A DNA stretch of 64,000 nt from an uncultured Christensenella sp. (GTDB lineage Bacteria; Bacillota; Clostridia; Christensenellales; UBA3700): positions 10,007 through 74,006 of the forward strand of contig CAJTYW010000008.1 in NCBI GenBank assembly GCA_910583995.1, written 5' to 3'. Made by a program: the position numbers and the translations under genes. The notes under the pieces were generated by a model that worked only from the letters and a program-made list of their open reading frames with translations, made no database searches and was not told where the DNA came from. The first letter of the stretch is position 1. Every line of letters begins with the position of its first letter. Of the stretch, positions 24,936 through 33,233 are shown in pieces.

Positions 24936-25205
24936 ATGCAAAACAATATCAAAGTCGGTTCAGTGGTATTGTCTACTGCAGGACACGATAGTGGCAATTA
25001 TTTTGTGGTAGTTGAGTTGGATTGCGAGTTTGTTAAAATCTGTGATGGTAAAAACAGACCGATTGAAAAGCCAAAACGCAAAAAAATCAAACATATAAAA
25101 GATACATATCTTGTGCTTGATGAAATTGCAGATAAGCTTGTTACAAACAAAGTTATTCACAACAAAAACATTCAAACAGCACTTAAAGAAGTGTTAAAAC
25201 AATAG
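24936..25205 (+). CDS. KOW-domain RNA-binding protein (L14e-like)
   Basis: 89 residues with an N-terminal KOW/SH3-like barrel (VGSVVLSTAGHDSGNYFVVVE) and a Lys-rich middle (IEKPKRKKIKHIKD). Such proteins sit between map and infA in many Clostridia and Bacilli and are presumed ribosome- or RNA-binding. The exact role is unknown. It is eight bases from map and ten from infA, so it is co-transcribed. Confidence 0.9.
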   Translation: MQNNIKVGSVVLSTAGHDSGNYFVVVELDCEFVKICDGKNRPIEKPKRKKIKHIKDTYLVLDEIADKLVTNKVIHNKNIQTALKEVLKQ

Positions 25206-25215
25206 TGGAGGTATT

Positions 25216-25437
25216 ATGTCTAAGGAAGATGTAATCGAAGCCGAAGGAAAAGTAGTTGAAGTATTGCCAAATACAAATTTTAAAGTCGAGCTTACAAATG
25301 GATTTGTTATTACAACATATTTGTCTGGTAAACTTAGAAAAAACTACATTAAAATTTTGGAAGGCGATACAGTAAAAGTGGAACTTAGTCCGTACGATTT
25401 GACAAAAGGTAGAATAGTATGGCGTAATAAGAATTAG
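25216..25437 (+). CDS. infA: Translation initiation factor IF-1
   Basis: 73 residues, a single OB fold (IEAEGKVVEVLPNTNFKVEL, then GKLRKNYIKILEGDTVKVEL). IF-1 occupies the A site during initiation and modulates IF-2 and IF-3. The ribosome binding site is GTGGAGG. Confidence 0.98.
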   Translation: MSKEDVIEAEGKVVEVLPNTNFKVELTNGFVITTYLSGKLRKNYIKILEGDTVKVELSPYDLTKGRIVWRNKN

Positions 25438-25452
25438 TTGGAGGATAAAACA

Positions 25453-25569
25453 ATGAAAGTTAGACCATCAGTTAAGCCAATGTGCGACAAATGCAGAGTA
25501 ATCAAAAGAAATGGTCAAGTTATGGTTATCTGCAGCAAATATAAGAAACATAAACAAAAACAAGGTTGA
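25453..25569 (+). CDS. rpmJ: 50S ribosomal protein L36, zinc type
   Basis: A 38-residue gene starting MKVRPSVKPMCDKC, with zinc ligands Cys 11, 14, 27 and His 33. The ribosome binding site is TTGGAGG. Normally rpsM follows within about 20 bases; here about 580 bases intervene. Confidence 0.97.
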   Translation: MKVRPSVKPMCDKCRVIKRNGQVMVICSKYKKHKQKQG

Positions 25570-25847
25570 TTTAAAAAAAATAAAATCTTAACAAAACTAA
25601 TGCAAAATTTGTTGTAATTTTAAATTGCAATCCTAAAATAAAATTGTTTTAAGAAAATTTGAATAAACAAATTTTTTTGATAAAAAAAGATAAATCATAC
25701 TTAAAGCAACTAATTAATAGTATTTAAGATTTTTATCTTTTGAGTAAGACTAAACAAAGTGTGTCAAATTTTGTGTTAAGTAGGCGTGTTGAGTAACTTT
25801 TTACACGCATTAAGGTTAAATTTTTGTAAAAATTACCTAAATTTTGC
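25570..25847. other. AT-rich spacer, no gene seen
   Basis: About 280 bases of AT-rich sequence between rpmJ and the second ribosomal promoter. No coding frame or clear terminator is visible. Confidence 0.6.
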
Positions 25848-25876
25848 TTGATTAATTATTGCGAGTATGATATAAT
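25848..25876 (+). promoter_or_regulatory. Second ribosomal promoter (rpsM-rplQ unit)
   Basis: TTGATT, a 17-base spacer and TATAAT. It gives the alpha-operon part independent transcription. Confidence 0.8.
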
Positions 25877-25882
25877 ATATAC

Positions 25883-26140
25883 TTGCAATAGTGTTTTATA
25901 TTATGAGTAAAAATGATTGCTATCAAGTTCATTTTTATTGAGTATTCAATGTAGGATGCGTATACAAAACGCTAAAAAGGTGAGTTTTTGCTTTGCTAAA
26001 GCAAAGTGATTACGTACATTATATGTTAATTTTACGCTAACGGGAGCGGCTGAAGAGATGTCTCATTCCAAATTATCGGACATTCTTTTCTCCTAATAAC
26101 GCGTTAAATAAAGTATTATTTAATTTATTTATTAATTTGG
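25883..26140 (+). promoter_or_regulatory. Long structured leader of the rpsM-rpoA operon
   Basis: About 260 untranslated bases with several helices. GCGT/ACGC is near 25959, CTTTGC-TAAA-GCAAAG at 25991-26006, and a long-range domain is closed by ACGC (26034) with GCGT (26101) and GGAG (26043) with CTCC (26090). Inside that domain ATGTC pairs with GACAT. This looks like an autoregulatory leader. S4 is the known regulator of alpha operons in E. coli, but its binding here is inference. Confidence 0.5.
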
Positions 26141-26149
26141 AGGTAAAAA

Positions 26150-26518
26150 ATGGCTCGTATTGCAGGCGTAGATTTGCCGCGTGAGAAAAGAGTAGAAATC
26201 GGTCTTACTTATATCTATGGTATAGGTAGAGTTACTTCTAACAAGATTTTAGCTACTGCTGGTATTAATCCAGATAAAAGAGTTAAAGATTTGACTGAAG
26301 AAGAACTTAGTGCGATTCGTGATTACATTGAAAAGAACCTTTCTGTTGAAGGTGATTTAAGAAGAGAAGTAAAGTTAAACATTAAGCGACTAATGGAAAT
26401 TGGTTGCTATCGTGGTGTTAGACACCGTAAAGGTCTACCTGTTCGTGGACAAAGTACTAAGCAAAATGCTCGTACTCGTAAAGGTCCTAAGAAAACAGTT
26501 AGCCGTAAGAAGAAATAA
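26150..26518 (+). CDS. rpsM: 30S ribosomal protein S13
   Basis: 122 residues; contacts the P-site tRNA and bridges to L5. It starts MARIAGVDLPREKRVEIGLTYI and ends with the basic RTRKGPKKTVSRKKK tail. The ribosome binding site is TTGGAGG. It is the first gene of the second ribosomal unit. Confidence 0.98.
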   Translation: MARIAGVDLPREKRVEIGLTYIYGIGRVTSNKILATAGINPDKRVKDLTEEELSAIRDYIEKNLSVEGDLRREVKLNIKRLMEIGCYRGVRHRKGLPVRGQSTKQNARTRKGPKKTVSRKKK

Positions 26519-26532
26519 GGAGGTAATGAGAA

Positions 26533-26928
26533 ATGGCTGCTAATAAGAAAGTAGTAAGAAAAAGACGTGATGTTAAACGCGTTGACAAAGGTCGTTGTTA
26601 TATTCAATCATCTTTCAATAATACTCTTGTTACCTTTACTGATGAAAAAGGAAATACAATTTCTTGGTCAAGTTCTGGTAAGCTAGGCTTGAGAGGCTCT
26701 AAAAAGAGTACTCCATTTGCTGCTCAAATGGTTGCAGAAGATGCAGCTAAAATTGCTAAAGATTTGACTGGTTTGAAGAGTGTTGAAGTGTATGTTAAGG
26801 GTCCGGGTGCAGGTCGTGAGTCTGCTATTCGTGCTTTACAAGTTGTGGACATTGCTGTTACAATGATTAAAGACGTATCACCAATCCCACACAATGGATG
26901 CCGTCCACCAAAACGCAGAAGATTATAG
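26533..26928 (+). CDS. rpsK: 30S ribosomal protein S11
   Basis: 131 residues of a platform protein near the mRNA exit. Hallmarks are YIQSSFNNTLVTFTDEKGN and VKGPGAGRESAIRALQ, with the C-terminal PIPHNGCRPPKRRRL. It follows rpsM by 14 bases. Confidence 0.98.
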   Translation: MAANKKVVRKRRDVKRVDKGRCYIQSSFNNTLVTFTDEKGNTISWSSSGKLGLRGSKKSTPFAAQMVAEDAAKIAKDLTGLKSVEVYVKGPGAGRESAIRALQVVDIAVTMIKDVSPIPHNGCRPPKRRRL

Positions 26929-26939
26929 GAGGTAGCGAA

Positions 26940-27563
26940 ATGGCTAAATATACAGGTGCTGACTGCCGTTTGTGCAGAAGAGAAGGATGCAAATTATATC
27001 TTAAAGGTGATAAATGTTATTCTGATAAATGTGCTGTTGTGAAGCGTCCTACCGCTCCAGGTCAACACGGTACTTCAAGAAAGAAACCTACAGGATATAG
27101 CGTACAATTACGTGAAAAACAAAAAACTAAGAGAATTTACGGTTTATGCGAAAAGCAATTCAGAGGCTATTATGATATGGCTGAAACAATGCGTGGCGTA
27201 ACCGGTGACAATATGCTTGTTCTTCTTGAGAGAAGACTTGATAATGTTGTATTTAGACTTGGACTTGGCTTGAGCCGTGCTCACGCTAGACAAATCGTTA
27301 ACCACGGACACATTACTGTTAATGGTTCAAGAGTTAACATTCCATCTTATTTAGTAAAAGCAGGCGATATTATCGCTGTTAAAGAAAACAAGGTAGATAA
27401 AACTTTGTTTGCTGACATTAAAGCTGGCAAAACTGAAAATTTACCAAGTTGGTTGGAGTTTGACAATGCTACTTTAACAGGTAAAGTATTAGAACTTCCT
27501 ACAAGAGAAGGTCTAGACATTGCTATTGAAGAGCACTTGATTGTTGAGTTGTATTCTAAGTAA
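26940..27563 (+). CDS. rpsD: 30S ribosomal protein S4, zinc type
   Basis: 207 residues from the ATG behind AGGAGGTAGC; a longer frame upstream overlaps rpsK and is rejected. Cys 9, 12, 26 and 31 form the zinc site of C+ type S4. The S4 domain is at RRLDNVVFRLGLGLSRAHARQ. S4 nucleates small-subunit assembly and in many bacteria represses its own operon. Confidence 0.98.
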   Translation: MAKYTGADCRLCRREGCKLYLKGDKCYSDKCAVVKRPTAPGQHGTSRKKPTGYSVQLREKQKTKRIYGLCEKQFRGYYDMAETMRGVTGDNMLVLLERRLDNVVFRLGLGLSRAHARQIVNHGHITVNGSRVNIPSYLVKAGDIIAVKENKVDKTLFADIKAGKTENLPSWLEFDNATLTGKVLELPTREGLDIAIEEHLIVELYSK

Positions 27564-27591
27564 GATAAATCCAAAATAGGAGGATAGTTTA

Positions 27592-28542
27592 ATGATAGAA
27601 ATTACTAAGCCAAAGATTGAATGTGTAGAAGTACTTAGTGGTAGAGAGGCACGTTTTGTTGTAGAGCCTTTAGAAAGAAGTTTTGGTACTACACTAGGCA
27701 ATGCACTTCGTCGTGTGCTTTTAGGTTCACTTCCTGGTGCTGCACCGGTTGGTGTTCGTATAGATGGTGTAAAACACGAGTTTTCTACTATTCCGGGCGT
27801 TAAAGAAGATGTATCCGAGATTATTTTAAATATCAAAGGACTTGCTATTAAAGCCCATACAGAAGACAAAGACTTTAAACAATTAATGTATATCAAAAAA
27901 TCTACAGCAGGCGTTGTTACAGCTGCCGATATCGAACATAGTGCTGATATTGACATTCTAAATCCTGAAATGTATATTTGCACATTAGAGAATGGCGCAA
28001 AATTTGATATGGAAATTAATGTTGGAGTTGGGAGAGGTTATGTTTCAGCTAATATGAATAAAGATGAGGAGCAACCTTTAGGTTACATACCTGTTGATTC
28101 TATCTATACTCCTGTTGAAAGAGCAAGTTATTTTGTTGAGCCGGCACGTGTCGGACAAGACATTAATTATGACAAATTGACAATTGATGTTGTTACAAAT
28201 GGTACTGCATCACCACACGAAGTAATTAGTTTGAGTGCAAAAATCATTAACGATTTGTTGAGCTTGTTTATCGGACTTGTTGATAATATGGCTGATAGAA
28301 ATCTATTGAAACAAGACGATGAGAAACAAACTAAAGTGTTGGAAATGGCAATAGACGATTTGGATTTGTCAGTAAGGTCATACAACTGCTTGAAGAGAGC
28401 GGGTATCAATACTGTTCAAGACTTAATTCAAAAGTCAGAAGACGATATGCTTAAGGTTAGAAACCTTGGTAAAAAGTCACTTGACGAAGTTATGAAGAAG
28501 ATTCACGAATTAGGCTTTGAACTACAAAGTAAGGACGAGTAA
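27592..28542 (+). CDS. rpoA: DNA-directed RNA polymerase subunit alpha
   Basis: 316 residues. The N-terminal dimerisation domain shows FVVEPLERSFGTTLGNALRR; the C-terminal DNA-binding domain (about 245-310) has SYNCLKRAGINTVQDLI and RNLGKKSLDEV. Alpha is the assembly scaffold of RNA polymerase and a target for activators. The ribosome binding site is TAGGAGG. Confidence 0.98.
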   Translation: MIEITKPKIECVEVLSGREARFVVEPLERSFGTTLGNALRRVLLGSLPGAAPVGVRIDGVKHEFSTIPGVKEDVSEIILNIKGLAIKAHTEDKDFKQLMYIKKSTAGVVTAADIEHSADIDILNPEMYICTLENGAKFDMEINVGVGRGYVSANMNKDEEQPLGYIPVDSIYTPVERASYFVEPARVGQDINYDKLTIDVVTNGTASPHEVISLSAKIINDLLSLFIGLVDNMADRNLLKQDDEKQTKVLEMAIDDLDLSVRSYNCLKRAGINTVQDLIQKSEDDMLKVRNLGKKSLDEVMKKIHELGFELQSKDE

Positions 28543-28554
28543 GGAGATAAAAAA

Positions 28555-29061
28555 ATGGCAAGAAAACTAGGAAAACGTACTGACCAAAGAATGCATATGT
28601 TGCGTAACCAAGTTTCTGAACTATTATGGTATGGTCGCATTGAAACTACTGTTGATAGAGCTAAAGAAGTTAAAAGACTTGCAGAAAAAATGGTTACTCT
28701 AGGCATTAAGAGTTATGATGATATAGTTACTACTACTAAGACAAAAACTAATGCAAAGGGCGAAAAAGTTGCTGTTGAATTTAAAAATGACGGCAAAAAG
28801 AAGTTGAATGCTAGAAGACAAATGATGTCTTTCTTGCGTGACATTCAAGAAGCTCAAGGCGAAAAAGAGTCTAAGGCTGCATATAAAGAAAGAACTCGTG
28901 ATATTAAACACCCACTTATTGAGAAAGTGTTTAATGAGTATGCTCCAAAGTATGCTACAAGACGTGATGAATTAGGTCAAGGCGGTGGCTACACTAGAAT
29001 TATCAAACTAGGTGCTAGACGTGGCGATGCTGCTGAAATGGTTATCATCGAAATGGTATAA
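28555..29061 (+). CDS. rplQ: 50S ribosomal protein L17 with insertion
   Basis: 168 residues against about 115-130 in most bacteria. The core MARKLGKRTDQRMHMLRNQ and the end GYTRIIKLGARRGDAAEMVIIE are clear. A charged insertion of roughly 45 residues (from about 60 to 125, KGEKVAVEFKNDGKKK onward) accounts for the excess. It is the last gene before the terminator. Confidence 0.96.
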   Translation: MARKLGKRTDQRMHMLRNQVSELLWYGRIETTVDRAKEVKRLAEKMVTLGIKSYDDIVTTTKTKTNAKGEKVAVEFKNDGKKKLNARRQMMSFLRDIQEAQGEKESKAAYKERTRDIKHPLIEKVFNEYAPKYATRRDELGQGGGYTRIIKLGARRGDAAEMVIIEMV

Positions 29062-29084
29062 TTGAAAATTTTTGATATTAAGCA

Positions 29085-29117
29085 AATAGCGGGATTAAAT
29101 CCCGCTATTGTTTTTTT
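29085..29117 (+). terminator. Terminator of the ribosomal cluster
   Basis: A 9-bp stem AATAGCGGG / CCCGCTATT with a 7-base loop and a run of seven T. From 29118 to 29230 nothing else is seen. Confidence 0.95.
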
Positions 29118-29230
29118 GTATTATTTAGAGTGATAATAAAGCTATTGATAGTTTAATAAAAATTAAAGCATATAAAATATGAAATTTAATATGCAAGTTA
29201 AAAGTATTTAAAATTATTTATATTAGCTTG

Positions 29231-29276
29231 TTATAAAAAATAAATTAATCACAAATAAAAAATCTTTGTGATTAAT
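29231..29276 (-). terminator. Terminator of the small minus-strand gene
   Basis: A perfect 12-bp stem (ATTAATCACAAA / TTTGTGATTAAT) followed on the minus strand by TTTATTTTTT. Confidence 0.75.
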
Positions 29277-29382
29277 ATAAAAGTTATAAAGCTAAATTAT
29301 CAATTATCTACTTAACATTAAGGCATAAAAAGAAATAGCATTTAATCAAAAAATAAACTTGGTTATCTATTGATTATCTATT

Positions 29383-29589
29383 TCAATTGTTTAATATCTC
29401 AAGTGCCTTTTTGTATAATGGGTCAAATTCGCAGCCACAACTGCCACATAAACTATCTGCAGATTCAATTGCTGCAATTAATTCCTGCTTATTGCTTTGA
29501 TTAAGCAAATATGTTTTAGATGGCTCGTCAATTAAATCCCAGCCAGATTGTGCAAATTTTTCAAGTATACTTTTAAGTTCTGTATTCAT
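29383..29589 (-). CDS. Small uncharacterised protein with CGSCGC motif (68 residues)
   Basis: I do not recognise this protein. It is hydrophilic and helical in appearance (ELKSILEKFAQSGWDLID), with CGSCGCEFDPLYKKAL near the end, where three Cys could bind a metal. The gene is well supported: a consensus promoter, the ribosome binding site AAGGAGAATTTT and a terminator enclose it as a monocistronic unit. No partner gene is adjacent. Confidence 0.65.
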   Translation of the reverse strand: MNTELKSILEKFAQSGWDLIDEPSKTYLLNQSNKQELIAAIESADSLCGSCGCEFDPLYKKALEILNN

Positions 29590-29608
29590 AAAATTCTCCT
29601 TTTTTATT

Positions 29609-29637
29609 ATTATAAATCATTAATTATATTTTGTCAA
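29609..29637 (-). promoter_or_regulatory. Consensus promoter of the 68-residue gene
   Basis: On the minus strand: TTGACA, 17 bases, TATAAT, a perfect sigma-A promoter about 20 bases before the start codon. Confidence 0.88.
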
Positions 29638-29772
29638 TAGCAAATTTAATTCGTAAATAAATCTCTCAATCAAGCAAATATTTAATAAAAAATCAAACAA
29701 AAAATAATTATTTTTCAAAAACCCTATAAAATCGTTTTTAAGATAATTTAATAACTTTTTGTATTAATATTG

Positions 29773-29801
29773 TTGATAACAAAATAAAAAAGTATTATAA
29801 T
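29773..29801 (+). promoter_or_regulatory. Promoter of the MFS gene, far upstream
   Basis: TTGATA, 17 bases, TATAAT. RNA starting near 29808 would carry an untranslated leader of about 245 bases. Confidence 0.75.
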
Positions 29802-29917
29802 TAATTTAATCAATAAGCTAAATTTTAAAGCGTACTATTTTCACTTTTAAATAAATTTTTGCGTATTATGATTTGGGGATATTTAAGGCAATAATAAATA
29901 TCTTTATTCAGTACATA

Positions 29918-30025
29918 GTCATTTGCCACAGAATTTTAATTTTAAGGTGGGATTAGTTGTAGTAAGTGAAAGTTAAAATTTTTGCGGCAAATGACAAATT
30001 TAAAAATAGATTGTTGTCATTTGCA
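29918..30025 (+). promoter_or_regulatory. Bistable leader with three GTCATTTGC copies
   Basis: GTCATTTGCC at 29918 pairs with GGCAAATGAC at 29986-29995, continuing inward for about 25 pairs with one mismatch and one bulge. A second GTCATTTGC at 30017-30025 can pair with the same central arm instead. The two hairpins are mutually exclusive, and the second ends 13 bases before the ribosome binding site. No known riboswitch family was recognised. Confidence 0.6.
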
Positions 30026-30051
30026 AAAAATGTTTTACGGAGGAAAAACTG

Positions 30052-31317
30052 GTGCAGGACAGCAATTGGAGTAATAAAAAAATGAATAATAATTATAATA
30101 GACTGCTTATTGCCAGTTGCACAGCCAATGCCAGTCAAGCAATTTACGCCAATATGACTGCCTTGCTTATGGTTCCTTTTATGAATCTTTATGGTTTGAC
30201 GCTTGGGCAGATGGGAATCTTGGTAGGTATAAACTTTGGCACTCAGATTTTGGCAGATGTGTTACTTACTTTTATAATTGACAAGGTTAAATATAAAAAT
30301 TTAGTTTATATAGCAAATTTACTTGGTTTTATCGGAATGATTTTATATTGTATGTCGCCTAGAATTTTGCCGTCAAATCCGTTTATACCATTGTTATTTT
30401 CTACTATAATTTTCTCATTTGCAAGTGGTATGTTGGAAGTAGTATTAAGTCCTATTGTAGACACTATTCCCGATACCTTTAAAAACAAAAAAGCTGCAAT
30501 GAGTCTTCTGCATTCTTTTTACGCTTGGTGGCAAGCTGTTAGTATTGTTGTTATAGCATTATCTATAAACTTCCTTGGGGCAGAAAATTGGCATTACATT
30601 ATTGGTGCTTTGACAGTTGTTCCTGTATTAAATACTATACAATTTATACCAGTAAAAATTATCGAACAGAGAAGTGTGGAAAGTAAACAATCAAAAAGCT
30701 TCAAAGTTGCAAAATCACCAATTTATATTTTGTGTTGTGTTGCAATAATTGTTGGGGCAGGTGTAGAAATTATTATGAACCAATATGTTTCTACTTTTTG
30801 CGAGCTTAACCTTGGAGTAAGCAAACTTATGTCAGATATGATAGGTATGTTGTTATTTGCAGTAATGCTTGGCACAGGAAGATTGATATTTGGCTTTTTC
30901 GGACATAAAATCAATTTAAATTTAGTGCTTATAGCATCTTGCTTTTTAGCAGGTATAGCATATCTTTTGATAGGATTGGAAATTAATACAATTCTTTCAT
31001 TGATATTGTGCATCTTGGTAGGACTATTTAGTAGTATGTGTTGGCCGGGGGTAATATCTATAGCAGGAGAAGCTTTTCCTAAAGCAGGTGCTTGGATATT
31101 CAGTACATTAGCGATTTGTGGTGATGTAGGTGCATCATTGTTCGGAACAGTTGCAGGTAACATTGCAGATAGTTTGTCACTTTCTAAAATGTTTTTGATT
31201 GTTGCAGCATTGCCGTTTTTATGTATGTTATGCCATATAGCGATTTATGCTTTGGTTAAAAAGCAAAGAAAGAATGATAACAATACGCCTACCGAAATTA
31301 ACAAATCATTATTTTAA
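30052..31317 (+). CDS. Major facilitator superfamily transporter
   Basis: A 421-residue, 12-helix permease. The loop after helix 2 (LTFIIDKVKYKNLVY) is a weak form of the MFS motif A. The halves are separated by a polar linker near residue 215 (EQRSVESKQSKSFK). The general plan resembles FucP-type sugar permeases, but the substrate is open. The GTG start at 30052 follows ACGGAGG by eight bases. It is monocistronic behind a long leader that probably controls it. Confidence 0.8.
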   Translation: MQDSNWSNKKMNNNYNRLLIASCTANASQAIYANMTALLMVPFMNLYGLTLGQMGILVGINFGTQILADVLLTFIIDKVKYKNLVYIANLLGFIGMILYCMSPRILPSNPFIPLLFSTIIFSFASGMLEVVLSPIVDTIPDTFKNKKAAMSLLHSFYAWWQAVSIVVIALSINFLGAENWHYIIGALTVVPVLNTIQFIPVKIIEQRSVESKQSKSFKVAKSPIYILCCVAIIVGAGVEIIMNQYVSTFCELNLGVSKLMSDMIGMLLFAVMLGTGRLIFGFFGHKINLNLVLIASCFLAGIAYLLIGLEINTILSLILCILVGLFSSMCWPGVISIAGEAFPKAGAWIFSTLAICGDVGASLFGTVAGNIADSLSLSKMFLIVAALPFLCMLCHIAIYALVKKQRKNDNNTPTEINKSLF

Positions 31318-31361
31318 TTAATTAATATTTGTTAAATAAACCACTAAAAATCGGTATTAAA

Positions 31362-31406
31362 ACTAAAATTTTACGACTTAAGGTAATACTTAAGCCGTAA
31401 TTTTTG
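31362..31406 (+). terminator. Inverted repeat after the MFS gene
   Basis: AAAATTTTACGACTTAAG and CTTAAGCCGTAATTTTT pair with few mismatches around a GTAATA loop and end in TTTTT. It starts 45 bases after the MFS stop and just after a copy of the AAAAATCGGTATTA motif (31345-31358). Confidence 0.65.
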
Positions 31407-31502
31407 CAAATTTTTAAATAAAAACAAAGCAGATTAGTTGTAATATTTATTCTTTTTTATATTAGAGTTAAATATTACTAATATTTATAATCAAAAGTAA
31501 TA

Positions 31503-31531
31503 TTGACAACGCACTATTTTTTTGATAAAAT
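31503..31531 (+). promoter_or_regulatory. Promoter of the leucine operon
   Basis: TTGACA, 17 bases, TAAAAT with extended TGA. The leader would be only about 30 bases, leaving no room for a T-box or attenuator. Confidence 0.85.
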
Positions 31532-31565
31532 AAATTAATATATTAATTTACGATAGGAGATAAAT

Positions 31566-33233
31566 ATGGATTACACAAAATACAGACGCGGATATTTTAT
31601 GCCGATAGGTACAAATACTAATTGGGTTAACAAAGAGTATCTCGATAAAGCTCCAATATGGTGTAGTGTAGATTTGCGTGACGGCAATCAAGCTTTGATT
31701 ACTCCTATGAACTTAGAGCAGAAGATTGAGTTTTTTAAAGTGCTATGCGATATCGGGTTTAAGGAGATTGAAGTAGGATTTCCAGCAGCATCGCAAACAG
31801 AGTACGACTTTATTCGTACTTTGATAGAAGACAAGCTCATTCCTGATGATGTTACAATTCAAGTACTGACACAAGCACGACCACATATAATTGATAAAAC
31901 CTTTGAAGCATTAAAAGGTGCTAAGCAAGTGATTGTGCATATGTATAACAGCACTTCTGTAGCACAACGCGAGCAGGTATTTAAAAAGTCAAAGCAAGAG
32001 ATTATAGATTTAGCGGTTAGTGGTGCAACTTATGCCGTTCAAAAGGCACAAGACTTTGAAGGCAAAGTTATATTTGAGTACTCTCCTGAAAGTTTTTCGG
32101 GGACAGAGCCTGACTATGCTTTGCAAGTTATCAATAGTGTACTTGAAGTGTTTAAGCCTACAAAGGACAATAAAGTTATAATCAACTTGCCTGTAACGGT
32201 AGAGTTGAGTATGCCGCATATATATGCTAATCAAGTTGAATATATTAGTAATAATGTTAATTATCGTGAAAATGTAGTAATTTCTTTACACCCACATAAT
32301 GATAGAGGCACTGCAATTGCGGACGGCGAGCTTGGTTTGCTTGCAGGCGGTGATAGAATAGAAGGCACATTGTTCGGAAATGGTGAAAGAACAGGCAATG
32401 GTGATATTATTACATTTGCTATGAATTTGTATGCACACGGAGTTAACCCTAACTTAAACTTTGAAAATATGCCTGAAATCATTAAATTATATGAAAGACT
32501 AACTCAAATGAAAGTTCCACCAAGACAGCCTTATGTTGGTGAGCTTGTTTATGCAGCATTTAGTGGCTCACACCAAGATGCAATTGCCAAAGGTATGGCG
32601 TATAGAGATAGTGGCAAAGCAAGTTACTGGAATGTGCCATATTTAGCTATTGACCCTAAAGATGTCGGCAAAGAGTATATGGCAGATGTTATCCGCATAA
32701 ATAGTCAGTCAGGCAAGGGTGGCGTAAGCTATTTACTTGAGAGTGTGTTTGGTTATGAAATACCAATTGCTATGCGTGAAGAACTTGGGTATACAGTTAA
32801 AGGTTATAGTGATAAGCAACAAAAAGAATTGCAAAATGAAGAAGTATTGGAAATTTTCCGCAATGAATATGTTAACTTTTACGGACCTTGTGAGTTAAAA
32901 GATTACCAATTTAGCAAAACGAAAAATGGTTATAATGTTAACTTGGAAATTCAGTTTGGCACAGAAGTTAAGCATTTAAGCGGTAAGGGTAATGGTATGC
33001 TTGACAGCGTTTCCAATGCAATCAAGCACGGACTTGGCTTTGAATATGTATTATCCGATTATAAGGAACACGCAAAGGAAGCAGGTTCAAACTCACTTGC
33101 GATTTCTTATGTTTGTATCACATCTGACGGCAGAAATGTATGGGGCGTAGGTGAAGATGAAGATATTGCAAGTTCATCTATTAAAGCATTAATTTCTGCA
33201 ATAAACAGAAATATAAAGGAGATGTTTTTATGA
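31566..33233 (+). CDS. leuA: 2-isopropylmalate synthase (LeuA type 2)
   Basis: 555 residues. Condenses acetyl-CoA with 2-oxoisovalerate, the first step of leucine synthesis. The KAPIWCSVDLRDGNQAL motif marks the type 2 (yeast-like) family, and the metal-binding SLHPHNDRGTAIADGE follows near residue 240. The C-terminal 130 residues match the leucine-sensing allosteric domain. The ribosome binding site is ATAGGAG. It overlaps leuC by four bases. Confidence 0.95.
   Translation: MDYTKYRRGYFMPIGTNTNWVNKEYLDKAPIWCSVDLRDGNQALITPMNLEQKIEFFKVLCDIGFKEIEVGFPAASQTEYDFIRTLIEDKLIPDDVTIQVLTQARPHIIDKTFEALKGAKQVIVHMYNSTSVAQREQVFKKSKQEIIDLAVSGATYAVQKAQDFEGKVIFEYSPESFSGTEPDYALQVINSVLEVFKPTKDNKVIINLPVTVELSMPHIYANQVEYISNNVNYRENVVISLHPHNDRGTAIADGELGLLAGGDRIEGTLFGNGERTGNGDIITFAMNLYAHGVNPNLNFENMPEIIKLYERLTQMKVPPRQPYVGELVYAAFSGSHQDAIAKGMAYRDSGKASYWNVPYLAIDPKDVGKEYMADVIRINSQSGKGGVSYLLESVFGYEIPIAMREELGYTVKGYSDKQQKELQNEEVLEIFRNEYVNFYGPCELKDYQFSKTKNGYNVNLEIQFGTEVKHLSGKGNGMLDSVSNAIKHGLGFEYVLSDYKEHAKEAGSNSLAISYVCITSDGRNVWGVGEDEDIASSSIKALISAINRNIKEMFL

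Noticed and set aside
26898..26939. Upstream start for rpsD
   Set aside because: Overlaps the end of rpsK; the ATG at 26940 has an ideal ribosome binding site and gives the standard S4 N-terminus.
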